A DNA stretch of 64,000 bases, taken from assembly GCF_002265875.1 (NCBI RefSeq), contig NZ_NPFA01000002.1:186157-250156 (forward strand). The letters run 5' to 3'. This document shows, piece after piece, positions 1 through 9,043 of this stretch; within the stretch, counting starts at the first letter, position 1; every line of letters starts with the position of its first letter. The notes under the pieces were generated by a model. It was not told the origin of the DNA. It was given only the letters and a program-made list of their open reading frames with translations, and did not search any database. A program made the position numbers and the translations under genes. This DNA comes from Marinococcus halophilus. GTDB lineage: Bacteria > Bacillota > Bacilli > Bacillales > Marinococcaceae.

Positions 1-669
1 GAAGCAGTGCGCCAACCCACCCGTTTCAGCACTGACGTAATTACCCGGCCGCTGATGCAGGAGCAGATGCTCCCGGTTCTGCACTTTGTGGCAGGGCCAG
101 GGGAAATGCAGTATTGGTCTCTTTTAAAGCCATTGTTTGAATTACTCGGCATGCGGATGCCGGTGGTGCAAAAGCGTATGGAAGTGCATTATGTCACCCG
201 TCAGGTACAGCAGGCCGCTGAAAAAGAGAATGTTCCCTATAGAATGCTGCTGGATTTACCTTTACTCGAACAAAAACTCCAGGAGGTGCGCCGCGCTGCC
301 CTGGAAGTGGACGGGAAAGCAAAAGCCCTCCAGGCGTTGGAAGAAATGAAAGAAGCTCATGCAGCTCTTGCTAAAGAATGGATTCGCCAGTTTCCTTCAC
401 AGGAAAGTTTTGCGAAAGAAAACTGGAGACGGATTGAAAAAGAAACCTGTTACCTTGGAGAACGGCTGGATGCAGAGCAGGAGCGGAGAGTGCAGATACA
501 TGTCCGGCGGCTGGAGTTAATTATCGGCCGCCTGTATCCTCGCCGGGAACCGGCGGAAAGGCAGGTTAATATTTTATTTATGTTAAACGAATTCGGCGCC
601 TTTCTTCCGGCGCAGACGGCTGCCGAAACAGAATGGAAAAGCGGCCGGCAGAATATTATATTACTGTAG
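1..669 (+). CDS. bshC: Bacillithiol biosynthesis cysteine-adding enzyme BshC, C-terminal part
   Basis: The reading frame is open from the first base and ends at the TAG at 667-669, giving about 222 residues. BshC is normally about 540 residues, so this is the C-terminal 40 percent, cut by the window edge and not truncated biologically. The enzyme adds cysteine to GlcN-malate in the last step of bacillithiol synthesis. The visible part is mostly helical with a charged coiled-coil-like stretch (about residues 70-170) followed by a conserved tail containing RLYPRREPAERQ, as in the family. Its place directly before mraZ is the same as in Bacillus, which supports the call. A terminator follows. 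Confidence 0.85.
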   Translation, partial: EAVRQPTRFSTDVITRPLMQEQMLPVLHFVAGPGEMQYWSLLKPLFELLGMRMPVVQKRMEVHYVTRQVQQAAEKENVPYRMLLDLPLLEQKLQEVRRAALEVDGKAKALQALEEMKEAHAALAKEWIRQFPSQESFAKENWRRIEKETCYLGERLDAEQERRVQIHVRRLELIIGRLYPRREPAERQVNILFMLNEFGAFLPAQTAAETEWKSGRQNIILL

Positions 670-706
670 CATCTGCACACTAATTTATACGTTATCCGGC
701 TGAAAG

Positions 707-736
707 CTTCCCGAAATATCGGGGAGTTTTTTTTTT
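707..736 (+). terminator. Intrinsic terminator after bshC
   Basis: An 8-bp stem (707-714 with 719-726, one G-T pair, loop AATA) is followed by ten T residues. It separates bshC from the dcw cluster. Confidence 0.85.
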
Positions 737-755
737 GTTAAAAAATTTTCCGGAA

Positions 756-782
756 AAAGTGGTACAAAGTGGGGGAATGTGG
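756..782 (+). promoter_or_regulatory. MraZ operator: three direct repeats with 10-bp phasing
   Basis: AAAGTGG (756-762), AAAGTGG (766-772) and AATGTGG (776-782) are separated by exactly 3 nt each, so one repeat falls on each helical turn. This matches the MraZ box described for Mycoplasma (AAAGTG[T/G] repeats with 3-nt linkers) and lies just upstream of mraZ itself, so autoregulation of the dcw cluster is the natural reading. I cannot place the core promoter hexamers with confidence. Confidence 0.8.
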
Positions 783-820
783 TAACTTAAATGTAAGGAG
801 TGGTGAAAGGTTGGGTCCAT

Positions 821-1252
821 ATGTTTATGGGAGAATATCAACATAATATGGACGATAAAGGAAGAATTATTATACCCTCCCGTTTTCGGGAGAAGTTGGG
901 AGATTCTTTCGTCGTTACCCGTGGTCTGGATGGATGCTTGTTTGTTTATCCATATGACGAATGGGAACGCATTGAAACTAAATTAAAAGCTTTGCCTTTC
1001 ACAAAAAAAGATGCAAGGGCATTCACCCGTTTTTTCTTTTCAGGAGCGTCAGAATGCGAACTTGATAAACAGGGGCGTTCGATGATTCCAACCACCCTCC
1101 GCCAATATGCAGAATTAAAAAAAGAATGTATGATCATCGGGGTAAGCAGCCGAGTAGAAATATGGGATAAACACAAATGGGACGAATATTATGCAGAATC
1201 AGAAGAAGTATTTCCAGACATTGCAGAAAACATGGCCGACCTGGATTTTTAG
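821..1252 (+). CDS. mraZ: Transcriptional regulator MraZ
   Basis: MraZ is a ring-forming DNA-binding protein of the SpoVT-AbrB superfamily that binds repeated boxes upstream of its own operon and controls division and cell wall genes. The product has two tandem MraZ repeats, beginning [16 protein letters not shown] and, in the second half, [15 protein letters not shown] chose ATG 821, which gives 143 residues, the usual family length, with an AAAGG ribosome site about 10 nt upstream. An in-frame GTG at 800 would add seven residues not found in homologues. It is the first gene of the dcw cluster and has a matching operator 39 bp upstream. Confidence 0.93.
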   Translation: MFMGEYQHNMDDKGRIIIPSRFREKLGDSFVVTRGLDGCLFVYPYDEWERIETKLKALPFTKKDARAFTRFFFSGASECELDKQGRSMIPTTLRQYAELKKECMIIGVSSRVEIWDKHKWDEYYAESEEVFPDIAENMADLDF

Positions 1253-1288
1253 CGCAGTATCAAACACGTTTTTGCCGGAGGAATAGAA

Positions 1289-2248
1289 GTGCCGCCACAA
1301 TTTGAACATGAAACCGTATTGAAAGAAGCATCAGTCCGGGGGCTGAATATTCGTCCGGACGGGGTGTATGTTGATTGTACTCTCGGCGGCGGCGGACACA
1401 GTGAAGAAGTCATGAAGCAGCTTTCTTCCGAGGGCCTTTTAATAGCCTTTGACCAGGATGAGGAAGCGATCGCTCATGCAGAGCAGCGGCTCCGGGTTTA
1501 TGGAGAAAATTTCAGGATCGTACATAGCAATTTCCAGTTTTTAAAAGAAGAACTGCTCGAGCTTCATACTGAGCAGGTAAACGGGATATTATTCGATCTT
1601 GGAGTGTCATCACCGCAGTTCGACCGGCCGGAAAGAGGGTTCAGCTACCGCTATAATGCCCCGCTTGACATGAGGATGGATAGGCACCGGCAGGAGCGTA
1701 CAGCAGCACACATCGTCAATGAAGCATCGTTTCAGGAAATCTGGCAGATTCTCTCAGAATACGGGGAAGAGCGTTTCTCAAAACAGATTGCCAGAAAAAT
1801 CGAAAAAGCGCGTGAAGATCACCGTATTGAAACAACCGAAGAACTAGTGGAAATCATCAAAAGTGCAATACCTGCACCGGCCAGGAGAAAAGGCGGGCAT
1901 CCGGCGAAGCGGACTTTTCAGGCTTTGCGAATTGCTGTAAATAATGAACTTGATGTGTTCAAAGAAGCGCTTGACGATGCGCTGACCATGTTAGCGCCCG
2001 GCGGAAGATTGTGTGTCATAACATTTCATTCGTTAGAAGACAGGATTTGTAAAAAGTTGTTTAAACAGAAAAGTTCTCCACCTCCGCTTCCGAAGGGACT
2101 CCCGGTCGTGCCCGATGAAGCAGAACCAGATTTCAACCTGGTCACAAAGAAACCGATCCTGCCATCAGAAGATGAACTTACGCAAAATCCAAGGGCGGCT
2201 TCCGCGAAGCTTCGAATCATCGAAAAACGCGAGGAGGATAAAAAATAA
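1289..2248 (+). CDS. rsmH: 16S rRNA (cytosine1402-N4)-methyltransferase RsmH
   Basis: RsmH (formerly MraW) uses S-adenosylmethionine to methylate the N4 of C1402 in the 30S decoding centre. The N-terminal half shows the class I methyltransferase glycine motif [14 protein letters not shown] and further on [11 protein letters not shown]. The C-terminal part has [15 protein letters not shown] and [11 protein letters not shown], both typical of the family. The start is GTG 1289 behind a GGAGGAA site; the first residues match RsmH proteins (HETVL, DGVYVD). At 319 residues it has normal length. The stop overlaps the ftsL start as TAATG, which suggests translational coupling. Confidence 0.96.
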   Translation: MPPQFEHETVLKEASVRGLNIRPDGVYVDCTLGGGGHSEEVMKQLSSEGLLIAFDQDEEAIAHAEQRLRVYGENFRIVHSNFQFLKEELLELHTEQVNGILFDLGVSSPQFDRPERGFSYRYNAPLDMRMDRHRQERTAAHIVNEASFQEIWQILSEYGEERFSKQIARKIEKAREDHRIETTEELVEIIKSAIPAPARRKGGHPAKRTFQALRIAVNNELDVFKEALDDALTMLAPGGRLCVITFHSLEDRICKKLFKQKSSPPPLPKGLPVVPDEAEPDFNLVTKKPILPSEDELTQNPRAASAKLRIIEKREEDKK

Positions 2249-2616
2249 TGGAGAATTTGGCACAGCAGATAAAACGCCAGCAGGAAGACAAACAAATAGT
2301 ACATAAAAAAGTCCAGTACCACGTTCGCGGTGGTATTACAAAAGGTGAAAAACTGATTATGACTGCGGTCATTGTCGGGATTCTAATCGCCTCCTTTTTC
2401 ATCGTTTCGAATTTTGCCACCATACACGCCCAGGATCAGCAAATCGACCAGACCGCTACACAGATCCAGGAGCAGCAGCAGGTGAATCAAAACCTTGAAC
2501 TGCAGGTGGCTGAACTTAGTTCACCGGAGCGCATCATGGATTACGCTAAAAATGAACTGGGCATGGAAATGAAGGACGAAAATATTCAAGTTGTAAACGG
2601 AACAGAACAGAACTAA
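2248..2616 (+). CDS. ftsL: Cell division protein FtsL
   Basis: A 122-residue bitopic membrane protein with a basic cytoplasmic N-terminus, one membrane segment at about residues 36-58, and an extracytoplasmic coiled coil rich in Gln (about 60-95). This is the layout of FtsL, which forms the divisome scaffold with DivIC and DivIB and helps recruit PBP2B. Sequence similarity in FtsL is low, so the call rests on topology and on its position between rsmH and pbpB. Its ATG overlaps the rsmH stop codon by one base. Confidence 0.88.
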   Translation: MENLAQQIKRQQEDKQIVHKKVQYHVRGGITKGEKLIMTAVIVGILIASFFIVSNFATIHAQDQQIDQTATQIQEQQQVNQNLELQVAELSSPERIMDYAKNELGMEMKDENIQVVNGTEQN

Positions 2617-2619
2617 CAC

Positions 2620-2675
2620 AGAAGGGAGGGGAAACCGTGGGGACACGGCAGTACCGCTCCCTTCTTGCAAGTTAA
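2620..2675 (+). other. Structured ftsL-pbpB spacer with a possible 12-codon leader ORF
   Basis: A 9-bp stem (2620-2628 with 2657-2665) encloses a second 5-bp hairpin (2635-2639 with 2644-2648, loop GGGA). A strong ribosome site, GGGAGGGG (2624-2631), lies in the outer stem and precedes a GTG at 2637 that opens a 12-codon ORF ending at TAA 2675. No T-run follows, so it is not an ordinary terminator. It may act as an mRNA processing or translation-control element ahead of pbpB. The reading as a leader peptide is inference. Confidence 0.4.
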
Positions 2676-2723
2676 CCAGCGGCCCCGTTACATGTAAAAA
2701 CTCAGGTGGTGAACGTTCTCAGC

Positions 2724-4991
2724 ATGAAGAAATTGAAAAGTACGAAAGTGCGGGCGCTCCTATTGGTCCTTGCTGTCTCTATTTTTTTCCTTATTTTCAC
2801 GGGCCGCATGGTCTATATTCAAGTGGGAAAAACGGTAGAGGGCAATGACCTGGCAAGTATGGCAGACTCCAGGTATACTACAACTGAAACCGTCGAGGCG
2901 AAGCGGGGGACTATTTTCGATAAGAAGGGCGAACCGCTGGCAGAACAGGTGCCATCCTATTCGGTTTATGCAGTGCTCGATGAATCCTACGATGATCACG
3001 TGAAAAATCCAGCTAAAGTAGCTGAAAAACTCGGTCCATTGATCGGCATGGAAGCAGCAGAGCTGAAAGAAATGCTCAACCGCGACCAATATCAGGTGGA
3101 ACTCGGTTCAGGAAGCAAGTATTTAACGTTATCTGAAAGAGAAGAAATTGAACAGCTTGGCCTCGCAGGCATACATTTTCGTGAAGAGCCGACGCGTTAT
3201 TATCCAAACCAGACGTTTGCAAGTCATGTCCTTGGCTACATGAGCCGGGATATGTCAGAAGCTCACATGGGGCTCGAAGCCGGGTTAAATGAAGAATTGA
3301 CCGGTAAAGACGGCACGAGAACAGAATCGGAAGAGAATGCTCTTCTTGACGAAGATGAGACAACGACGAACACAGCTAAAGATGGCAAAGACGTTTACCT
3401 GACACTGGATGGCAATATTCAAAGCGTGCTTGAACAGTCGATGTCAGAGGTGGAAGAAAACTACAATCCAAACAAAATGATGGGCGTTGTGGCAGACGCA
3501 GACAGCGGTGAAATCCTCGGAATGAGCAACCGGCCGAGCTTCAACCCGAATGAATATGAAGAAATCGAAAATTATACCAATTATGCTGTGTCCGACCAGT
3601 TTGAGCCCGGCTCGACGATGAAAATCTTTACGCTGGCTGCTGCGATTGATAAAGGCGTCTTTGAAGGCAAAGATACTTATGAATCCGGCACATATAACGT
3701 GTCCGGAGAAACGATCCGGGATCATAACAACGGGGAAGGCTGGGGCGAAATCACTTATAATGAAGGGCTCCGCCGTTCTTCGAACGTAGCATTTATGAGA
3801 ATTGCGCTTGAAATTCTGCCTGAAGGAGCCCTATTTAATTATCTGGAAAAATTCGGATTCGGCCAGGAAACCGGGATTGATCTCCCGAATGAGGCGGACG
3901 GGGCGTTAGCGGAAGAAACCCCATTAAACGTTGGTATAACAGCCTTTGGGCAGGCGTCTACAGTCACTCCTATTCAAATGATTCAGGGGGCTACTGCCAT
4001 CGCTAATGATGGCAAAATGATGCAGCCTTATGTGATCGATCATATTGAAAACCCGAACAACAACGAAACAACGTATGAATCCGAGCCCAAAGTAGCAGGG
4101 GAGCCGATCAGTAAGAAAGCGGCTAAAAAGACAAGGGAAAAGCTGCAAACCGTTATTGAAGGTGAACATGGCACTGGGGCTCCGTATCAGATTGATGGAG
4201 TCGAGGTTGCAGGAAAAACTGGTACAGCCCAGATCTCTGACCCTGAGGGAGGAGGATATCTGAGTGGAGAAAACCAAAACATTTTTTCCTTCATTGGTAT
4301 GGCCCCGGTGGACGATCCGGAAATTATTGTTTATGTTGTTGTGGACCGTCCGGAGCTGGAGCCGACAGAAACTGGCTCTGATGCCGTGAGTGCTATTTTT
4401 AATCCGGTGATGCAGCAGAGCCTTTCATACATGAACCTTACCCCTTCGGATGTTGAAGACAACAAGGCGTATGAAGAATCTGGCATTGAATTTGAAAACT
4501 ACACTGGGAAGTCAGTAAAAAAGGCTAAAAAAGCCGCTAAGAAAGCCGGTCTCGAGCCGGTAGTCATCGGCAGCGGAAATCAGGTCGAAAATCAGATCCC
4601 GACAAAGACAGAGCGCCTGATTGTAGGTGAAAAAGTAATCTTCCTGACGAACGGCCAGAAAAGCATTCCGGACGTCAGTGGATGGTCCCTCCGGGAGATC
4701 CAGCGTCTCGAAAAACTGCTGGAGGTCGATATAACGGCAAACGGTTCGGGCTATGTCAGCACCCAATCGGTTGATCCGGGGACGGCCGTAAGCGCTGCTG
4801 AAAAAATGGAAGTGGAGCTGGTGCCTCCGGACGAGCTGCAGAACGCCGAGACAGAGCAGCCGGCAGAAGAAGAAAATGCTGAAGAAAATGAAAACGATGA
4901 AGTGCAGCCGGAAGAGGCTTCTCCCCAGGAAACAGAGGGAAGCCCCGGGGAAGAACAGCCAGAAGAAAGTGAAGCACCAGCAGAAAACTAA
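2724..4991 (+). CDS. pbpB: Division-specific class B penicillin-binding protein (PBP2B type) with two PASTA domains
   Basis: This is the septal transpeptidase. From ATG 2724 (755 residues; AGGTGGTGA upstream) it has one N-terminal membrane anchor (about 11-32), a dimerisation domain, then the transpeptidase domain with all three active-site motifs: STMK with Ser297, SSN at 352-354 and KTG at 498-500. Two PASTA domains follow (about 585-695) and then an acidic tail of roughly 50 residues rich in Glu and Pro, absent from the Bacillus subtilis protein as I know it. In-frame GTG codons at 2706 and 2709 are possible starts. It is the only class B PBP here; the sporulation paralogue spoVD, usually next, is missing. 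Confidence 0.93.
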   Translation: MKKLKSTKVRALLLVLAVSIFFLIFTGRMVYIQVGKTVEGNDLASMADSRYTTTETVEAKRGTIFDKKGEPLAEQVPSYSVYAVLDESYDDHVKNPAKVAEKLGPLIGMEAAELKEMLNRDQYQVELGSGSKYLTLSEREEIEQLGLAGIHFREEPTRYYPNQTFASHVLGYMSRDMSEAHMGLEAGLNEELTGKDGTRTESEENALLDEDETTTNTAKDGKDVYLTLDGNIQSVLEQSMSEVEENYNPNKMMGVVADADSGEILGMSNRPSFNPNEYEEIENYTNYAVSDQFEPGSTMKIFTLAAAIDKGVFEGKDTYESGTYNVSGETIRDHNNGEGWGEITYNEGLRRSSNVAFMRIALEILPEGALFNYLEKFGFGQETGIDLPNEADGALAEETPLNVGITAFGQASTVTPIQMIQGATAIANDGKMMQPYVIDHIENPNNNETTYESEPKVAGEPISKKAAKKTREKLQTVIEGEHGTGAPYQIDGVEVAGKTGTAQISDPEGGGYLSGENQNIFSFIGMAPVDDPEIIVYVVVDRPELEPTETGSDAVSAIFNPVMQQSLSYMNLTPSDVEDNKAYEESGIEFENYTGKSVKKAKKAAKKAGLEPVVIGSGNQVENQIPTKTERLIVGEKVIFLTNGQKSIPDVSGWSLREIQRLEKLLEVDITANGSGYVSTQSVDPGTAVSAAEKMEVELVPPDELQNAETEQPAEEENAEENENDEVQPEEASPQETEGSPGEEQPEESEAPAEN

Positions 4992-5041
4992 TGACGATTG
5001 CCCCATGACATGCTTGATTGTTCACATTAGAATGAGTGGGG

Positions 5042-5076
5042 TGTACGCAGAGGACTTTTTTCGTTCTCTGCGTGCA
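5042..5076 (+). other. Hairpin in the pbpB-murE gap
   Basis: About 14 consecutive pairs (5042-5055 with 5063-5076, including G-T pairs) close a 7-nt loop of six T and one C. The T-run is in the loop and not after the stem, so it is a poor terminator. It lies where spoVD stands in spore formers. A TATAAT at 5120-5125 downstream could be a -10 box for murE, but no good -35 accompanies it. Confidence 0.45.
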
Positions 5077-5166
5077 TGTTCATTAAAAGACACCCGGGAA
5101 GGGCGAAACACATTTTTTCTATAATTAGTGGTAAACACTTGCTCCGGATAGAAAAGAGGCACGGAA

Positions 5167-6633
5167 ATGAAATATATTACAGATATTATTCCAAGCATAA
5201 TGGTGAGGCTTGAACGCGAAGATAAAGAAATAGAAAGTTTACATATGGATTCCAGGGAAGTCACCCCAAATGGTCTGTTTTTTTGTATTGAAGGAACAAA
5301 AGTCGACGGCCACGATTTTGCCTCCCAGGCAGTAAATAACGGAGCTGCAGCGGTAATAGCTGAACGGCATGTAGATGTTGAAGCGCCGGTGTGGCTCGTA
5401 AAAGATACGCAGAAAGTGATGGCCTACGCTGCGGATCATTTTTACGATCATCCTACAAAAGATGTTCGTGTAATAGGTATTACTGGAACGAATGGTAAAA
5501 CGACTACCAGTCATTTAGTCGAATCCATCCTGAACGAAGAGCAGACAAAGACAGGTTTAATCGGCACAATGTATGCCAAAATTGGAAGTGAGTCCATAGA
5601 GACAAATAACACGACACCCGAATCTCTCGAGCTGCAGCAGCTGTTTGCCGGTATGAGGGACAAAGAGGTGAAAAGCTGCGTGATGGAAGTGTCGTCTCAT
5701 GCCCTGCAGATGGGACGCGTACGAGGCGTACAGTTTCGTACAGCAGTTTTTACGAATCTTTCCCAGGACCATCTGGACTACCACGGATCGATGGAAAGCT
5801 ACAGAAATGCGAAAGGCCTTCTGTTTTCCCAGTTAGGCAACAGCTTTGCAGGAGAGCTGAGTACAGCAGTTTTAAATGGTGACGACGCAGCTTCCGCTTA
5901 CTTCGAAGCAGTAACCACAGTGCCAGTGCTTACGTACGGTCTCAGTGAAAATAATGATATTTACGCTGAGAATATAAACACGACAGGGAGCAAAACATCC
6001 TTTACGCTGCATACTCCTTGGGGCAGCACCGAAGTGGAATATCCACTGCTTGGGAAGTTCAATGTGTACAATGCTCTTGCAGCTATTGCTGCCTGTATTG
6101 CAGAAAATGTATCAGTCACAAGTATCGTGGATGGACTGAAACATGCCCCGGGGGTAAGCGGCAGGTTTGAAGCTGTAGAAGCCGGGCAGGAAAGTACGAT
6201 TGTCGTTGATTATGCGCACACTCCAGGCGGACTTGAAAATGTAGTCCAAACAGCCCGGGAGATGACTGAAGGACGTCTTTATGCCGTAATAGGCTGCGGG
6301 GGCGACAGAGATAAAGAAAAAAGGCCGAAGATGGCAGCTGTTGCGGAAAAGTTCAGCGATATGGTGATCCTTACCTCAGACAATCCGCGTTCAGAAGACC
6401 CGGTTAGCATATTAGAGCAGATGGAAGCAGGATTTACCGGGAACACATATGAAATAATCGAAGACCGCGAAAAGGCGATCGAACGTGCCGTATTCCTGGC
6501 AGGAGCCGGAGACACCGTGCTCATTGCAGGCAAAGGGCATGAAACGTACCAGATAGTAGGAGATCAAACTTTGCCATTTGATGACCGCAAAGTAGCAAAA
6601 GAAGCAGTCAGAAAAAATAATAAACAGGCGTAG
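5167..6633 (+). CDS. murE: UDP-MurNAc-L-Ala-D-Glu:meso-diaminopimelate ligase MurE
   Basis: MurE adds the third amino acid to the cytoplasmic peptidoglycan precursor. The ATP-binding loop GTNGKT is at residues 107-112. The motif DNPR at 405-408 is the meso-diaminopimelate recognition signature; lysine-adding MurE enzymes have a different sequence there. So this cell wall should be of the meso-DAP type. The 488-residue length is normal. It starts at ATG 5167 after an AAGAGG site, and is followed closely by mraY. Confidence 0.96.
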   Translation: MKYITDIIPSIMVRLEREDKEIESLHMDSREVTPNGLFFCIEGTKVDGHDFASQAVNNGAAAVIAERHVDVEAPVWLVKDTQKVMAYAADHFYDHPTKDVRVIGITGTNGKTTTSHLVESILNEEQTKTGLIGTMYAKIGSESIETNNTTPESLELQQLFAGMRDKEVKSCVMEVSSHALQMGRVRGVQFRTAVFTNLSQDHLDYHGSMESYRNAKGLLFSQLGNSFAGELSTAVLNGDDAASAYFEAVTTVPVLTYGLSENNDIYAENINTTGSKTSFTLHTPWGSTEVEYPLLGKFNVYNALAAIAACIAENVSVTSIVDGLKHAPGVSGRFEAVEAGQESTIVVDYAHTPGGLENVVQTAREMTEGRLYAVIGCGGDRDKEKRPKMAAVAEKFSDMVILTSDNPRSEDPVSILEQMEAGFTGNTYEIIEDREKAIERAVFLAGAGDTVLIAGKGHETYQIVGDQTLPFDDRKVAKEAVRKNNKQA

Positions 6634-6660
6634 CGTTTCGTACTGAAAGGAGCTCCCTTA

Positions 6661-7632
6661 ATGGGTTTTGCAGCTTTAATAGTAACAATAGTTTCATTTA
6701 CCATATGTGCGGTGTCGGCACCGTTGCTTATTCCCGCTTTAAAACGGTTGAAATTTGGCCAGAGCATAAGAGAAATGGGGCCGGCCTCTCATCAGAAAAA
6801 AGGCGGTACCCCGACGATGGGAGGTGTAATGATCATTGCGGGGCTTTTAGCCACCGCTCTCATCGTTCTGCCACTTTTTGTCGGATACACCACGGAAATA
6901 TGGCTCCTCTTACTTGTGACTGTAGGATTCGGCATCCTTGGATTTTTGGATGATTTCATTAAGATTGTGATGAAGCGAAATCTGGGACTTACAAGTATAC
7001 AGAAGCTGGTTGGCCAGATTGTTATTGCATTTATCTTTTTTATTGTATTGTACAACGGCACGTTTGATACAAGCGTAGCTGTGCCGGGTACGGGGTGGTC
7101 GCTCGAATTTGGCTGGGCTTATTTCTTTCTTATTATTGTCATGCTCGTCGGAGCTTCTAATGCCGTAAATCTGACGGACGGGCTGGACGGGCTGTTGGCC
7201 GGTACTGGAACGATGGCATTTGCAGCCTACGCCCTGGTTGCTTTTTCGCTTGGGTACATGGATATCGGATTGTTTTCGTTTGCAGTGGTAGGCAGCCTGC
7301 TTGGCTTCTTAATCTTCAATAAATACCCGGCAAAGATTTTTATGGGAGATACTGGTTCTCTGGCACTCGGAGGAGCGATTGCTGCTGTGGCAATTTTGAC
7401 AAAAACCGAACTGACATTGATTGTGATCGGCCTCGTATTTGTTTTGGAGACACTAAGCGTTATTATCCAGGTGATGTCATACAAATTAAGAGGAAAAAAA
7501 GTATTTAAAATGAGCCCGGTTCATCATCATTTTGAACTATCAGGCTGGTCGGAATGGCAGGTCGTTACTGCTTTTTGGGTAGTAGGCGCTGCTGCCGGGC
7601 TGTCCGGGGTCGCATTAGAGGTGTTTTTATAA
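6661..7632 (+). CDS. mraY: Phospho-MurNAc-pentapeptide transferase MraY
   Basis: MraY transfers phospho-MurNAc-pentapeptide to undecaprenyl phosphate, making lipid I at the membrane. The 323-residue protein has about ten hydrophobic segments. It shows the conserved cytoplasmic-loop motifs: FLDDFIK near residue 100, NLTDGLDGL near 170, MGDTGSLALG near 230 and the histidine motif PVHHHFE near 285. It has an AAGGAG site ahead of ATG 6661 and its stop overlaps the murD start as TAATG. Confidence 0.97.
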   Translation: MGFAALIVTIVSFTICAVSAPLLIPALKRLKFGQSIREMGPASHQKKGGTPTMGGVMIIAGLLATALIVLPLFVGYTTEIWLLLLVTVGFGILGFLDDFIKIVMKRNLGLTSIQKLVGQIVIAFIFFIVLYNGTFDTSVAVPGTGWSLEFGWAYFFLIIVMLVGASNAVNLTDGLDGLLAGTGTMAFAAYALVAFSLGYMDIGLFSFAVVGSLLGFLIFNKYPAKIFMGDTGSLALGGAIAAVAILTKTELTLIVIGLVFVLETLSVIIQVMSYKLRGKKVFKMSPVHHHFELSGWSEWQVVTAFWVVGAAAGLSGVALEVFL

Positions 7633-8987
7633 TGGATCGCTTAGAAGAATATAAAGGAAAAAAAGTACTGATAGTAGGTCTGGCTAAAAGCGGACTGGCG
7701 GCTGCAAAGCTACTGCATCGTTCCGGCGCAGAGGTAACAGTGAATGACGGGAAAGAAGCGGTGAAAGAAGATGCCTCGCTGCAGGAGATTGAAAATCTTG
7801 GAATACGGTTGGTTACAGGAGACCACCCGCTTTCCTTGCTTGATGAACCGTTTTCGGTCATTGTTAAAAACCCTGGTATTCCTTACCATCACCCATTTAT
7901 TGAAAAAGCCGTGGAAAAAAATTTCAATATTATTACGGAGATTGAGCTTGCGGCAGCGCTTTGTGAAGGAACAATGGTAGCCATTACAGGCTCAAACGGG
8001 AAAACAACCACCACTTCATTAATCCAGGCCATTTTCAAAAAGGACCACAGGGAAGCGGCTGTAGCTGGTAATATTGGGAAGGTGGCGTGTGAAGTAGCTC
8101 CTCAAATCAAAAAGAACCAGATTATGGTTACAGAGGTCTCGAGCTTTCAGCTGAAAGGAATACAGCAGTTCCGTCCCAAGGTTGGCGTACTGTTAAATAT
8201 TTTTGATGCCCACCTGGATTATCACGGGTCACGGAATGATTACGAGCAGTCCAAAGCGAAGCTCTTTCAAAACATGACGAAAGAAGATGCAGCGGTCTAT
8301 AATTATGACCAGAAAGAAGTTAAGCGAATTGCAGAGCGTTCCGGCGCGGCGCTCGTACCCTTTTCAACTTCCTCAGTTTGTGAAGGCGGAGCATACATTA
8401 AAGACGGTATGTTTTATTTTAAAACGGAGCCGGTAATGGCTCTGGACCGTGCCTCTCTGCCCGGGGCGCACAATAAAGAGAACATGCTCGCGGCTATTGC
8501 AGCAGCAAAAGTACTGGGGGCTTCCAATGAAGCTATTGAATCGGCGTTATCTGATTTTCACGGCATCGAGCACCGTCTCGAATTTAGTGGAATCGTGAAT
8601 GGGCGTAAAATTTATAACGATTCCAAAGCTACAAACATGCTCTCTACCCAAAAAGCAATTGAAGCTTTTGAAGAGCCGGTAGTACTGCTCGCTGGAGGAC
8701 TCGACCGTGGTAATACCTTTGATGACCTGATAGATTCTTTTCAAAAAATCAAAGCAATAGTCGCATATGGCCAGACGAGAGATAAACTAGCGGCCTCTGC
8801 ACAGGAAGCAGGAGTAACTGAAATTCACCGTACAGAATTTTTGGAAGATGCTGTGGATAAAGGCTTTCAGCTCTCTGAAAGTGGGGACGTGCTATTGCTT
8901 TCCCCTGCCTGTGCAAGCTGGGATCAGTTCCAGACGTTTGAAGAACGCGGCCGGACCTTTATAGAATGCGTCGGAAAGTACAGGTGA
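7632..8987 (+). CDS. murD: UDP-MurNAc-L-alanine:D-glutamate ligase MurD
   Basis: MurD adds D-Glu to UDP-MurNAc-L-Ala. The N-terminal Rossmann domain shows VLIVGLAKSG, followed by the ATP loop GSNGKTT (120-126), HLDYHGS and a C-terminal domain with YNDSKATN and the family end motif SPACASWDQF. I chose ATG 7632, which overlaps the mraY stop, giving 451 residues as in Bacillus; upstream in-frame codons lie inside mraY. In Bacillus the next genes are spoVE and murG; here neither is present and a perfect hairpin follows instead. Confidence 0.95.
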   Translation: MDRLEEYKGKKVLIVGLAKSGLAAAKLLHRSGAEVTVNDGKEAVKEDASLQEIENLGIRLVTGDHPLSLLDEPFSVIVKNPGIPYHHPFIEKAVEKNFNIITEIELAAALCEGTMVAITGSNGKTTTTSLIQAIFKKDHREAAVAGNIGKVACEVAPQIKKNQIMVTEVSSFQLKGIQQFRPKVGVLLNIFDAHLDYHGSRNDYEQSKAKLFQNMTKEDAAVYNYDQKEVKRIAERSGAALVPFSTSSVCEGGAYIKDGMFYFKTEPVMALDRASLPGAHNKENMLAAIAAAKVLGASNEAIESALSDFHGIEHRLEFSGIVNGRKIYNDSKATNMLSTQKAIEAFEEPVVLLAGGLDRGNTFDDLIDSFQKIKAIVAYGQTRDKLAASAQEAGVTEIHRTEFLEDAVDKGFQLSESGDVLLLSPACASWDQFQTFEERGRTFIECVGKYR

Positions 8988-9010
8988 GAAGGAGTGCGGG
9001 TTTGCTCCAC

Positions 9011-9043
9011 TCCTGAAGCCACCTTCGTAAGGTGGCTTCAGGA
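9011..9043 (+). repeat. Perfect 15-bp inverted repeat at the murD-murB junction
   Basis: Fifteen perfect pairs (9011-9025 with 9029-9043) close a 3-nt loop, CGT. No T-run follows, so it is not a standard intrinsic terminator. A smaller competing stem, AGGAGTG with CACTCCT (about 8990-9014), overlaps its 5-prime edge. The element occupies the site where spoVE and murG stand in Bacillus subtilis. Confidence 0.75.

Noticed and set aside
1-669. Broken bshC gene
   Set aside because: The frame is open through the first base, so the missing N-terminus is due to the window edge.
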